From NCBI RefSeq assembly GCF_000513295.1, contig NC_023065.1, positions 1,984,001-2,048,000 of the forward strand: a DNA stretch of 64,000 nt, read 5' to 3'. Source of the DNA: Magnetospirillum gryphiswaldense MSR-1 v2. GTDB lineage: Bacteria; Pseudomonadota; Alphaproteobacteria; Rhodospirillales; Magnetospirillaceae. Every line of letters starts with the position of its first letter. The stretch's first letter is position 1. The position numbers and the translations under genes were made by a program. A model generated the notes under the pieces. The model was not told where the DNA came from and ran no database searches. It was given only the letters and a program-made list of their open reading frames with translations. Positions 26,627 through 34,775 of the stretch are shown piece by piece.

Positions 26627-27826
26627 ATGCATAAATCCGAGTACATGCGGTCTCTGTATGAGGCCAGCTTTCACGCATCCCATGCGTTGGGCTCGCAGAG
26701 CCGGACGCTGGAAGCGGCTATTGTCGAGGCGCGCAAGAAGCATGCGCCGGCTCTGATCGGCGCCAGCCTGGAACGTTACCGGCCTTCCCAGCAGGAGGAC
26801 AGGCCGGTCGCGGTCGTTTGCACCAGGCGCCAGCGTGGGCCATCGCGCCGCATGGTCCAGCAGCGCCGTGCCGCGCATGCGCGGGCACGGTGGCCGTGGA
26901 AACTTCAAACCCAATGGCCATGGACCGATGCCGAGGTTTGTCTGATCGACGTGCTGTTGTTCCTGGGCGGCGCCAGCGGTGAATTCGACGTGTACCGGTC
27001 CGAGCTTGAGAACCGGGCCGGTGTCCGTCCATCCACCCAGCGGGCGGCAGAGGCCAAGTTGCGCGATCTCGGCCTGCTGGACGTGATCGAGAACCGCCGT
27101 GAATACGACCGCAACGATGCCAACAGCTACCAGCTCAAAGGGGTCTTGAAAGAAGCCGCCCGTATCTTGTGGGTGCGAAGGGGGGAGGGTACAAAACTTT
27201 GCGCACCCTTCGGGGGTCTTGAGAATCAAGAACCCCATACATCTCCTACATTGGCGCCGCCGACGTTGCTAAAGCGGACGCCTGGACGGCGCCCTCCCGT
27301 CACCCCCGAACCCAAGGCCAGGGCTGAACGCTTCGACCACATCGCCACGGGTGTGCCGACCTCCCCCCAATCAGGGGAGGTATGTAAGTTGCTCGGCAGG
27401 AACCAGCAGGCGAAGCCGGCAGCGGCAAACGCGGCTGGCGATGGTGTCGCTGAAACCGTGGCGTTGGACCTGATCCGCTCATTTCTGCCCGAGGTGGCCC
27501 CGGCAGAGGCACCGCCCGATAACGTGGACGATGCCTTGGCCTTGGCCGACCGACTTCAGCGGACCTATGCCCCGACGCTGTGGCCGCATGTCTGGCGGGC
27601 GTGGCGGAAGCGCTGGGGTCTCACCGCCGCGCTGGCGGTGCTGGAAACCGGATTGATGCGCCGGGGCGGCCAGATCGAGACCAGCGGGGCGCAATACCTG
27701 TCGGGCATCCTGGGGCGGAACCGCCGCCAAGCGCCGGCGCCCGAGGCGACCTTGCAGGCCATGCGGGCATCCCGGCGGGCGCCGGGGCTGGCCCTGGGCC
27801 GCTCCGGGCGGGGGGCGCGGTCATAG
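26627..27826 (+). CDS. RepC-like plasmid replication/winged-helix protein
   Basis: A 399-residue protein with a strong ribosome site (TTGGAGG nine bases before the ATG). Residues about 95-185 form a winged-helix-like domain (WPWTDAEVCLIDVLLFLGGA, ENRAGVRPSTQRAAEAKL). A Pro-rich linker follows, and the C-terminal part (TLWPHVWRAWRKRWGLTAAL ... QIETSGAQYLSGILGRN) resembles the C-terminus of alphaproteobacterial RepC initiators. It may be the replication initiator of a plasmid-derived integrative element. The assignment is tentative. Confidence 0.5.
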   Translation: MHKSEYMRSLYEASFHASHALGSQSRTLEAAIVEARKKHAPALIGASLERYRPSQQEDRPVAVVCTRRQRGPSRRMVQQRRAAHARARWPWKLQTQWPWTDAEVCLIDVLLFLGGASGEFDVYRSELENRAGVRPSTQRAAEAKLRDLGLLDVIENRREYDRNDANSYQLKGVLKEAARILWVRRGEGTKLCAPFGGLENQEPHTSPTLAPPTLLKRTPGRRPPVTPEPKARAERFDHIATGVPTSPQSGEVCKLLGRNQQAKPAAANAAGDGVAETVALDLIRSFLPEVAPAEAPPDNVDDALALADRLQRTYAPTLWPHVWRAWRKRWGLTAALAVLETGLMRRGGQIETSGAQYLSGILGRNRRQAPAPEATLQAMRASRRAPGLALGRSGRGARS

Positions 27827-27831
27827 AAAAT

Positions 27832-28278
27832 ATGATCTCAATCACTATATTTCGTCGTTTTGCTTTTGTTGCCGCCATCTCTTTTCCAGGATTTTCAATG
27901 GCTTCGTCGCCTATGACTGATGGAAAAGTTTTGTTCGTGATCGATGGCGACACCTACCAGATCAGCTATGCCGGTGCCCCCGACGGCGAGCCGGTGCGGG
28001 CACGGCATTTCGACACCCCGGAAAAGGGCGACCAGGCGCAGTGCCCGGCCGAACGGGAAAAGGCGCAGCAAGCCAGCACTTTTGCCCGTCGTCTTCTGCC
28101 CCGTGGGGCAGCAGTGGCATTGTCCGACTTGGGCCGGGATCGCTATGGCCGGCTGTTGGCCACCGTCACCTTGCCGGACGGCACCGACATTGCCGCCCAG
28201 ATGATCGGCGCCGGACTGGCCCGGTCTTATGAGGGCGGGCGAAAGCAGGGGTGGTGCGCCCCTTTTGGGGCGCCATGA
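27832..28278 (+). CDS. Secreted thermonuclease-like (SNase) protein
   Basis: 148 residues: a signal peptide (FAFVAAISFPGFSMAS) and a staphylococcal-nuclease OB fold with VIDGDTYQI, RARHFDTPE (active-site Arg and Asp region) and DLGRDRYGRLLATV. Such nucleases are frequent cargo on conjugative plasmids. It follows the RepC-like gene by five bases and is probably cotranscribed. The ATG at 27832 is chosen because it begins the signal peptide. Confidence 0.8.
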   Translation: MISITIFRRFAFVAAISFPGFSMASSPMTDGKVLFVIDGDTYQISYAGAPDGEPVRARHFDTPEKGDQAQCPAEREKAQQASTFARRLLPRGAAVALSDLGRDRYGRLLATVTLPDGTDIAAQMIGAGLARSYEGGRKQGWCAPFGAP

Positions 28279-28512
28279 CGACCGAGAATGGGGCGTTCCG
28301 CCCCGCGCCGGCAATGGACAAGCGCCGGGCTGCGCCCGTCGTCGGGGGCCGGGATGCCCCGAAAATCCGCAAGCGGATCGCTTCGCGCCCTGCGGGTTTC
28401 GGGAGCTACCCCGCCCGGCCCCCGATCCATGCCTCTGCCCCCCTGATTCTACGACGAGGAAAAGGTGCGCCGCTCGACCCTCGATGCCGCCCTGATCCAG
28501 ATGGAGGTAGCT

Positions 28513-28779
28513 ATGAATATTCGTGTTGGGCAATACCGTGAAGCCATCGACCACCTTTTCCACCTGATCACCGTCGATTATTGCGCCTGCGTCGGCCTTC
28601 GGGAACGAACCACTTGGGCCGGTATTGCCCGCAAGGTTCTGGCTGAGGTCGAACAATTGGAATGCCTCAGGGCCAAAGCCGATGACCGCCGCCGCCAAGC
28701 GCGATGCATTCTGGCCGCCAAGGCGCGCCTTTCCGATTTCCCGGACAATACCGCCTTGATGCCGAATGGGGAGGGTTGA
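28513..28779 (+). CDS. Small hypothetical protein
   Basis: 88 residues, helical, starting MNIRVGQYREAIDHLFHLIT with GGAGG seven bases upstream. It is Cys- and Arg-containing (DYCACVGLRERTTWAGIARK). It is the first of five tightly packed small genes (28513-29914). Upstream 28279-28512 contains an open but Pro/Arg-rich frame that I do not accept as a gene. Function unknown. Confidence 0.5.
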   Translation: MNIRVGQYREAIDHLFHLITVDYCACVGLRERTTWAGIARKVLAEVEQLECLRAKADDRRRQARCILAAKARLSDFPDNTALMPNGEG

Positions 28780-28783
28780 AACC

Positions 28784-28882
28784 ATGACCAGCCCTATCAC
28801 CACTTCCCATCCCGACCATGTTGAAATCGTCCTGACCGACCGTGTGTTGACCGCCCTCCAGGGGCAGGAGCGCTGGTCATGA
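28784..28882 (+). CDS. Very small hypothetical protein
   Basis: A 32-codon frame, MTSPITTSHPDHVEIVLTDR... ending in ERWS. It starts four bases after the previous stop and its TGA overlaps the next ATG (ATGA at 28879-28882), the same coupling as its neighbours, which is the main evidence that it is translated. Confidence 0.4.
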   Translation: MTSPITTSHPDHVEIVLTDRVLTALQGQERWS

Positions 28883-29187
28883 GCATGAGCCAGATCGACA
28901 CGATGACCCCCGGCGCCGCCCAGGCCATCACCTATCACAACCAGGAAGCCGATTCCGCCCATAAGCAGGCCGTGCAGGCTCTCGACACCTACAACCGGGC
29001 CATGCGGCAGTTGCAAGCCGCCTTGGCCCAAGGCGATGGCGACGCCGCTGAACTGGCCGAAGCTTGGGCCGATACCGCCTGGAAGAACGTGCAGGCGCTG
29101 TTGCAGCAGGGCTATCAGCATCGCAATTCCGCCGCCATCGCCGCCGGCATGGCCGCCGAGATCGAGAACGACGGGAGGAAGGCATGA
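28879..29187 (+). CDS. Small Ala/Gln-rich helical protein
   Basis: 102 residues, strongly alpha-helical and rich in Ala and Gln (QALDTYNRAMRQLQAALAQG, GDAAELAEAWADTAWKNVQA). It overlaps the genes on both sides by four bases and so sits in a coupled operon. It may be a coiled-coil structural or accessory protein; no family recognised. Confidence 0.55.
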   Translation: MSMSQIDTMTPGAAQAITYHNQEADSAHKQAVQALDTYNRAMRQLQAALAQGDGDAAELAEAWADTAWKNVQALLQQGYQHRNSAAIAAGMAAEIENDGRKA

Positions 29188-29720
29188 TCGACGACGCCCC
29201 TGGGCCGGTCGCGAAGCTTGTTTCGCCATCCATGTACACGGTTCCCAAATCAAGCCCGCCTGAGGCACCTGAGGCGCCCCCGGTGACCCAGAGCAGCCGG
29301 AAGGAGGAAACAGCGCCCAAGTGCTGCCGCTGGTGCGGCGCGGTGATGCTCAATCCGCGTCGTAATCAGAAATGTTGCAGTGCCGTATGTCGGGAAGCCT
29401 ATGAACGGCAAAAGCGCCAGCAGTCTCGACAGAATACGGCTGAAAAACCGAAGTGCAAATGCCTGTGGTGCGGTGGCGACTTCGACCAGGTGCGCAAGGC
29501 GCAGGAATTTTGCTGCCCGAACCACCAGCAGGCTTTCAACAACTTCTGGAAGGGCAAGGGGCCGGCTCTGGCCAAGGCTCTGCACGCCTGGCGCGTCGGT
29601 AAGGAGCCTGGAGGGTTGACCAAGGTGTGCCGGGAGTTTTCCGCCGCCAGGGAGGAACTTCAGGACAAGCAGGCCAAGGTCAAGGCCGGCACCAGTGATT
29701 CGACGACAAGGAGGACGTGA
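29184..29720 (+). CDS. Double zinc-finger protein
   Basis: A 178-residue protein with two related Cys-rich modules: CCRWCGAVMLNPRRNQKCC-SAVC at about 47-70 and CKCLWCGGDFDQVRKAQEFC-CPNH at about 90-115. Each is followed by a basic or aromatic helix (REAYERQKR, HQQAFNNFWKG). The spacing fits tandem treble-clef/FCS-like zinc fingers for nucleic-acid or protein binding. GGGAGGAAGGC precedes the ATG at 29184, which overlaps the previous stop. Function unknown. Confidence 0.65.
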   Translation: MIDDAPGPVAKLVSPSMYTVPKSSPPEAPEAPPVTQSSRKEETAPKCCRWCGAVMLNPRRNQKCCSAVCREAYERQKRQQSRQNTAEKPKCKCLWCGGDFDQVRKAQEFCCPNHQQAFNNFWKGKGPALAKALHAWRVGKEPGGLTKVCREFSAAREELQDKQAKVKAGTSDSTTRRT

Positions 29721-29722
29721 CG

Positions 29723-29914
29723 ATGGAATACTCGAAAATGCTAAACTGGCTAACGGACTTGGCCGACAATCTTCCAAATGCCGCAGTTTCACTGAAAAAT
29801 GGCATTGATTGCGGTGATATCATGACGATTGGCCTTGACTTGGCTGTCGTCAAAAAATTGGGCGAAACGGCGGATCGTCTGCACTCCAAGCTTTCTATGG
29901 CCCTGAACCACTGA
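29723..29914 (+). CDS. Small hypothetical protein
   Basis: 63 residues starting MEYSKMLNWLTDLADNLPNA, helical and neutral. AGGAGG lies nine bases before the ATG at 29723; a GTG at 29717 overlapping the previous stop is an alternative start. It is the last gene of the cassette and is followed by a strong hairpin. Confidence 0.5.
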   Translation: MEYSKMLNWLTDLADNLPNAAVSLKNGIDCGDIMTIGLDLAVVKKLGETADRLHSKLSMALNH

Positions 29915-29923
29915 GCTTAATCA

Positions 29924-29951
29924 GAGTGGGGGCGGCTGCCCACCCCCACTC
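29924..29951 (+). terminator. Strong GC hairpin ending the small-gene cassette
   Basis: GAGTGGGGG (29924-29932) pairs with CCCCCACTC (29943-29951), ten bases after the last stop codon. There is no U tract, but its position supports a transcription end. Confidence 0.6.
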
Positions 29952-30454
29952 CATTGATCAGAAGAACCTTTCGATGCAGACAGCAAGCAGATAGATCACC
30001 GCTGCTGCCAAGTCTACCCAGGGATTAACCATGGGAACCCCTTTTTTAAAAAGGAATTGAAACCAAGGCCTCAGCATGATTTTAATATGAGTGTCGATCA
30101 TACGAATCAGCTGCCGAAGCCAACTTCGGAACACTTAGCCAAACCCCGTTTTTCCGTGTTGGAGCACGGTAACGGGGTTTGTCGTATTGATATGTTATGC
30201 CCCTTAACTGCAAATAATAGGCAAGGGACTTTTTGTCATCAACCACATTTTCCCCCCGTGGGGTTAAATTTACACATCATATAGATGCAATAATTATCGC
30301 TTTTATGGTGGCTAACGAAGCCCAGGCGAGCTGAGAATTCAGGGGTAGGCGCTTTTGCCATAGTCATACCTAATAGCGAAGAACAGTCTGCGCACAGTCT
30401 TTGACATGGGGATTGCCCAACAGATACCTTTAGGCCCCAGAGCAGGAGCGCAAA
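29952..30454. other. AT-richer non-coding region
   Basis: About 500 bases of lower GC than the flanks, without a convincing gene. A 75-codon plus-strand frame (30057-30284, TTG start) exists but has no family resemblance and spans the hairpin at 30141-30180. The region probably contains the promoter of the toxin-antitoxin pair at 30455 and possibly an RNA gene. Confidence 0.4.
30141..30180. promoter_or_regulatory. Long two-part hairpin in AT-rich DNA
   Basis: AAACCCCGTT (30141-30150) pairs with AACGGGGTTT (30171-30180), and an inner CCGTG (30154-30158) pairs with CACGG (30165-30169), leaving a six-base loop. It could be a terminator, a structured RNA, or a replication or transfer site. Confidence 0.5.
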
Positions 30455-30697
30455 ATGGCTGATTTTTCCAAGCTGGACAGCATGAGTGAAGCCGAAGAAC
30501 GCCGCTTCATCACGGCCTTCACCAATGACCTGGCTAACGATAAGGGCGAAGAGGCCAAGCGCCATCTGGCCGCCGGGCGGGCCATCTATTACGGCGACGA
30601 CCGCCACCCCGATGGTGTGGTCAAGGAATACCCGGATGGCCGACGTCAGTTGGTGACCTTCCAGAATGATACGGAAGTTCTGATCCGGGATTTGTGA
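30455..30697 (+). CDS. Putative antitoxin of the zeta-type pair
   Basis: An 80-residue acidic/basic mixed protein, MADFSKLDSMSEAEERRFIT, with a C-terminal beta-rich part (VVKEYPDGRRQLVTFQNDTE). AGCAGGAG lies upstream of the ATG. It overlaps the zeta-toxin-like gene, matching the usual antitoxin-first order. It does not look like classical epsilon antitoxin, so the role is inferred from context. Confidence 0.6.
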   Translation: MADFSKLDSMSEAEERRFITAFTNDLANDKGEEAKRHLAAGRAIYYGDDRHPDGVVKEYPDGRRQLVTFQNDTEVLIRDL

Positions 30698-31293
30698 TGC
30701 ACCAGGTCTGGATCATTGCCGGCCCCAACGGCAGCGGCAAAACCACCCTGACCCGAAAACACCTGATCGGTCGCCTGCCCGTCATCAACCCCGATGAAAT
30801 CGCCCGGTTACTCAATCCGACAAAACCGGATGCCAGGGAAACGGCGGTACGGGCCGGGCGCGAAGCCCTGACCCAGCGGCGCCAATTGATTACAGGCCGT
30901 CGCAGCTTTGCCGTCGAAACCACGTTTTCGGGCAATCAGGAATTGGCGTTGATGAAAGAGGCGCGGGCCACCGGCTACAAGGTCAATCTGATCTTCGTCT
31001 GCACAGATTCCCCGCTGCTGTCCATCGGTCGGATCGCCTTGCGGGTCAAGGATGGTGGACACCATGTTCCCGGTGCCGACGTCCAGCGCCGCTATCTGCG
31101 CAGTTTAGCCAATCTGCCAAAGGGGCTGGCGCTGGCGGATCGCTCTTGGCTGCTGGACAACACCCGCCCCCGGATGCGCTTGATTGCATCCATTGAACGC
31201 GGTCAGGTCAAATCCATGGCCAACAACATGCCCCGTTGGGTTCGGCAAGCGAAGTTGCAGGTTCTGGAACAAGAGCAAGGCCTGTCGCGCTGA
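30697..31293 (+). CDS. Zeta toxin-like kinase
   Basis: A 198-residue P-loop kinase: Walker A GPNGSGKT at about 9-16, the Asp-containing NPDEIARLL, the catalytic-site ETTFSG, and the Arg-rich lid region. Zeta/PezT toxins phosphorylate UDP-N-acetylglucosamine and block peptidoglycan synthesis; this shorter relative may have another nucleotide-sugar target. The ATG at 30697 overlaps the antitoxin stop (TGATG); a GTG at 30694 is an alternative. Confidence 0.8.
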   Translation: MHQVWIIAGPNGSGKTTLTRKHLIGRLPVINPDEIARLLNPTKPDARETAVRAGREALTQRRQLITGRRSFAVETTFSGNQELALMKEARATGYKVNLIFVCTDSPLLSIGRIALRVKDGGHHVPGADVQRRYLRSLANLPKGLALADRSWLLDNTRPRMRLIASIERGQVKSMANNMPRWVRQAKLQVLEQEQGLSR

Positions 31294-31356
31294 TCGGCAA
31301 ATGGGTGACGCCCGGTGCCGCGAGCTTCGTTCCTCAGCCCCCGCCACCGCCCGTCT

Positions 31357-31371
31357 TAGGCCTTCGGCCTA
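31357..31371. terminator. Short hairpin between convergent genes
   Basis: TAGGCC-TTC-GGCCTA is a perfect 6-bp stem that includes the TAG stop of the recombinase on the minus strand. It separates the zeta-toxin and recombinase genes. No U tract is present. Confidence 0.35.
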
Positions 31372-32946
31372 TGATCCCGCCTCAATGCTGTTCCAGAACT
31401 CCGCCCATCCGCCTTCCCGCAGCTTGATCACGACGGTTTCGCCCTGATGCTTATCCGGGATCGGCGTCAACACAATCTCCGACAGCAGACATTGAAACAT
31501 CAGGCGTTGCTTCGGCACATCGTTGCTCAATTCCACCGACTGGACCGCATTCATCAATCGCGCCCGGATCGCCGCCTCCACCGGCAACGGGGCCGGCAGA
31601 TCGTACGTCAGTTCCGCCCGGATTCTTTCCAGATCGATTTGGAGGGTCAGGATGCGCTCCTTGGCGTTCTCATGATCGACGCCAGACTCAATGGCATCCA
31701 GCAAGCGGACTATTCGGGCCTGGATATCTTGTTCCCGGCGTTCCAGTTCCGTCCGCCGCCGCGATTGACGGGCAAAAAACTCCGTCAGGCCGGGAGTAAA
31801 ATCCGGCCCGGTTTCGATCCGTCGATAGAGAGCACCGAAAGTCCGGGACATCAGGACCGGTTCCTTCGTGCCACGTGAGTTTGCGCAGGACTTGGCGTAC
31901 CGATGGGTCGAGCACAAATAGCGCGTCTCATTGGCCAGAGACTTCGAGCCGCCACACCAGCCGCACTTCACCCAACCGGTCAAGGCGTGCTGATTGTGGA
32001 CACTTAAAATACGTGGCTTTCGGGCCGCTTTTGGCGGTGTTGAACCGATCCGGTCCAGGCGGAGATGCACAGCCTGCCACAGACTGTCATCAATGATCCG
32101 ATATTCCGGGACATGCCTCCGAGTCCACTCTTCCTCTGGGTTGACGATATAGCGCTTTTTATGTGTAACCGGATCACGTACGGACCGCGTGCGGTTATAG
32201 ATCAGGTTGCCGATATAGATTTCGTTGAGAAGGATGCCTTCCTGCTTTTTGGCTGATCCGGCGATGGCATTGCGCTTCCACAGTCCCCCACCAGGCGCGG
32301 GGATGCCCTCGCCGTTCAAATTTTCAATGAGAGCGACGAATTTTGTCCCACTGGCAAATTCAGTGAAAATTCGACGAACGACGGCTGCCGTCGTTTCGTC
32401 GATTTCCCGAACACCGTTGACGGTTCGCCCGCGCTCGTCAACGATTCCCCGCACCACACGATATCCGTAGGGACAAGAGGATGCGGAAAAGCCGGCGGCA
32501 ATGCGGGCAGATTGTCCACGCCTAACTTTCGCCTTCATGTCGCGCAGAAACAGGGCGTTCATGGTCCCTTTCAGACCGATGTGCAGTTCGCTGATCCGGC
32601 CCTCGTGCGCGGTCCAGATCGATGCTTCGTGATACCCGAGGGTTTCATGAAGGGCGGCAATGTCCTTGAGATTGCGCGACAACCGATCCAGGCCTTCGGC
32701 AACGATCATATCGACCCGCCTCATCTGGACCGCTTGAAGCAGTCTGACCAAGCCTGGACGCTGTAGTGTTGCACCGGAAATGGCTGAATCAGAAAAGATC
32801 AAAACGGATTGCGGATCGGTCGGCCCAAAGTTCTCGGCAATCAGTTTCCGACATAAGGCGATTTGATCATCAACCGATGATGGATTCTGCAAATCGCTGG
32901 AATAGCGGGCATAAATGGCGATACGGAAAGGCGGTTTGATCTTCAT
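31369..32946 (-). CDS. Large serine recombinase
   Basis: A 525-residue serine integrase/recombinase. The N-terminal resolvase domain has the catalytic Ser16 in YARYSSDLQ, with SDSAISG and EGLDRLSRN; the recombinase domain contains CPYGYRVV and EIYIGNLIYN, and a zinc ribbon is seen in KCGWCGG...YLCSTHRYAKSC, followed by a coiled coil. Such enzymes integrate phages and mobile islands or excise spacers. It faces the umuD gene across a repeat-rich 315-base gap and is a good candidate for the integrase of this island. Confidence 0.9.
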   Translation of the reverse strand: MKIKPPFRIAIYARYSSDLQNPSSVDDQIALCRKLIAENFGPTDPQSVLIFSDSAISGATLQRPGLVRLLQAVQMRRVDMIVAEGLDRLSRNLKDIAALHETLGYHEASIWTAHEGRISELHIGLKGTMNALFLRDMKAKVRRGQSARIAAGFSASSCPYGYRVVRGIVDERGRTVNGVREIDETTAAVVRRIFTEFASGTKFVALIENLNGEGIPAPGGGLWKRNAIAGSAKKQEGILLNEIYIGNLIYNRTRSVRDPVTHKKRYIVNPEEEWTRRHVPEYRIIDDSLWQAVHLRLDRIGSTPPKAARKPRILSVHNQHALTGWVKCGWCGGSKSLANETRYLCSTHRYAKSCANSRGTKEPVLMSRTFGALYRRIETGPDFTPGLTEFFARQSRRRTELERREQDIQARIVRLLDAIESGVDHENAKERILTLQIDLERIRAELTYDLPAPLPVEAAIRARLMNAVQSVELSNDVPKQRLMFQCLLSEIVLTPIPDKHQGETVVIKLREGGWAEFWNSIEAGS

Positions 32947-33006
32947 GGACGGTCGTTATGACCGCAGGAATGTGCGTTGGCAATTAGGCCGTGCGGTTAG
33001 GCCATC

Positions 33007-33060
33007 TTTCCCCATGTTTCCCCAACTTTCCCCTTGTTTCCCCAACTTTCCCGAAATTTC
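33007..33060. repeat. 10-bp-phased TTTCCCC direct repeats
   Basis: TTTCCCC starts at 33007, 33017, 33027 and 33037, with degenerate copies at 33047 (TTTCCCG) and 33057 (TTTCACC): exactly ten bases apart, with variable three-base spacers. The array lies upstream of the serine recombinase on the side of its promoter. It looks like an iteron or a cooperative protein-binding array. Confidence 0.85.
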
Positions 33061-33084
33061 ACCTGTCGTGTTGTGGCAGGATAG

Positions 33085-33104
33085 GCGCGGTGATATCACC
33101 GCGC
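33085..33104. promoter_or_regulatory. Perfect 20-bp palindrome
   Basis: GCGCGGTGATATCACCGCGC is identical to its complement. It is followed by two further hairpins, CCGCCC/GGGGCGG (about 33107-33122) and GCACCC-TGC-GGGTGC (33134-33148). Placed between the recombinase and umuD, it may be an operator or a recombination core site. Confidence 0.6.
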
Positions 33105-33252
33105 ACCGCCCTGTGGGGCGGCAAGGCTTATTCGCACCCTGCGGGTGCTCAACGTGGAAAATCCGAAACGGATAAAAACAGTCCACGACCTTCCCCCCTT
33201 CCCGTCGGTCTCATGCATGCCCTGTTGCCGAAGCTTGGCGATTGGGGCTATT

Positions 33253-33267
33253 GTTCCTTCTATGTTC
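33253..33267 (+). promoter_or_regulatory. LexA-type box GTTC-N7-GTTC
   Basis: GTTC (33253-33256), seven bases, GTTC (33264-33267) matches the direct-repeat SOS box of alphaproteobacterial LexA. It overlaps the proposed umuD start codon (33262), which is unusual, but the gene downstream is a classic SOS gene. Confidence 0.6.
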
Positions 33268-33732
33268 TCACGACGCGACAACGCCCCGTTACCGCCCGGC
33301 ACTCGTCTGGCATCCTCCCGCGCCTTCGTTCCTGCTGATGGCGCGGCACCCATCTATTCGGCTTTGGTCCCGGCGGGGTTCCCCTCTCCGGCGGACGATC
33401 ATTTGGAAGGCAAGCTCGACCTGCACGAGCTGATGGTGAAGCGCCCCGCCGCAACCTTCTTCTGCCGAGCCGATGGCGACTCAATGACCGGGGCGGGGAT
33501 TCACAGCGGCGATCTGCTGGTGGTTGATCGCTCGGTCCAACCGCAGGACGGCGACATCGTCGTCGCCACGCTGGACGGCGGCCTGACGGTCAAGACCCTG
33601 CGCAAGACCACCGAGGGATGGGAGCTCGCCCCCGCCAATCCGGATTATCCCAGCTTCCCCCTCAACCAGGAGGACGGGGTTCAGATTTGGGGCGTCGTCA
33701 CCTTCGCCGTTTCGACCATAGCCCGACGCTGA
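33262..33732 (+). CDS. umuD: UmuD-like S24 peptidase (DNA polymerase V subunit)
   Basis: 156 residues. Self-cleavage would occur at Ala38-Gly39 in VPAGFPSPA; the catalytic Ser74 is in DGDSMTG and Lys111 in LTVKTLRK. After RecA-stimulated cleavage UmuD' partners UmuC for translesion synthesis. The frame is open further upstream, but the ATG at 33262 gives a normal length. umuC follows after six bases. A LexA-type box overlaps the start. Confidence 0.88.
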   Translation: MFSRRDNAPLPPGTRLASSRAFVPADGAAPIYSALVPAGFPSPADDHLEGKLDLHELMVKRPAATFFCRADGDSMTGAGIHSGDLLVVDRSVQPQDGDIVVATLDGGLTVKTLRKTTEGWELAPANPDYPSFPLNQEDGVQIWGVVTFAVSTIARR

Positions 33733-33738
33733 CCCGCC

Positions 33739-34755
33739 ATGGCCATCTTCGCCTTGGTCGATTGCAACAATTTCTATGTATCCTGCGAGCGGGTGTTCAA
33801 TCCGGCCCTTGAGGGCAAGCCCGTCGTCGTTCTATCCAACAACGATGGCTGTGCGGTGGCGCGTTCCGCCGAAGCCAAGGCCATTGGTGTCCCGATGGGT
33901 GAGCCGGCGTTCAAGCTTCGGCATCTGGTCGAGCGGCACGGCCTGATCATGCAATCATCCAATTATGCCTTGTACGGCGACATGTCCGAGCGGGTGATGT
34001 CCGTGCTGGCCACCTTCGCCCCCGGCGCCGAAGTCTATTCCATCGACGAGTGCTTCCTTGATCTCGACGGGTTATCGGTGCCCGACCTTACCCAATGGTG
34101 CCAGCATGTTCGGGCGACGGTCAAACGCTGGACCGGCATCCCCGTATCGGTGGGGATCGGCGGCACCAAGACGCTGGCCAAGCTCGCCAACCGGCTGGCG
34201 AAGAAGTCGCCCAAGGCCAACGGGGTGCTTGACCTGGTCAGCCATCCCGCTTGGGTCGAGGTGGCGCTGAAGCGCACCCCGGTCGGCGAGGTTTGGGGCA
34301 TCGGGCGGCAATATGCCGGTCATTGTGGGGTTCACGGTATCCTTAGCGCCCATGACCTGACCCAGGCCGAGGACGGTTGGATCAGAAAGACGATGGGGAC
34401 GGTCGGCCTGCGAACAGTGATGGAGTTGCGCGGGGTGGCGGTCCACACCCTCGACACCGAACCGGCGGACAAACAGACAACCTGCTGCTCGCGTTCGTTC
34501 GCCGAAGCGGTCACGCATTATGACCATGTGCATGACGCCGTGTTGACCTTCGCCAGCCGCGCCGCCGAAAAAATCCGGGCTGATGGTCTGGTCGCCGGGG
34601 CTCTCCAGGTGTTCGCCCAGACCGACCGCTTCCGCCGCGATCAGCCCCAGTTCTCGTTGAATGCAATGGTGCGGCTGTCGCCCGCGACAGATTCGACGCC
34701 GCGCCTGATCGCGGCAGCTATCTCTGGGCTGCATTCGGCGTGGCGCGACGGCTAG
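33739..34755 (+). pseudogene. umuC: UmuC Y-family polymerase, 3'-truncated
   Basis: 338 residues against about 420-430 for full-length UmuC. The catalytic core is present: [27 protein letters not shown] and [15 protein letters not shown], then the little-finger domain up to [16 protein letters not shown], where it stops. The missing C-terminus normally continues ...YKKAGVM and carries clamp- and UmuD-interaction regions. The end abuts the stop of the next locus 20 bases away, indicating a rearrangement junction. Activity is doubtful. Confidence 0.85.
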
Positions 34756-34775
34756 TGAATACAAAATTGTCACTG

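Noticed and set aside
28275-28541. Plus-strand frame after the nuclease gene
   Set aside because: Pro/Arg-rich and overlapping the ribosome site of the next gene; no independent support.
30057-30284. 75-codon frame in the AT-rich region
   Set aside because: It uses a TTG start, has no ribosome site or family resemblance, and runs across a strong hairpin.
33007-33060. TTTCCCC array considered as CRISPR
   Set aside because: The unit is 7 bases with 3-base gaps, far too short for repeats and spacers.
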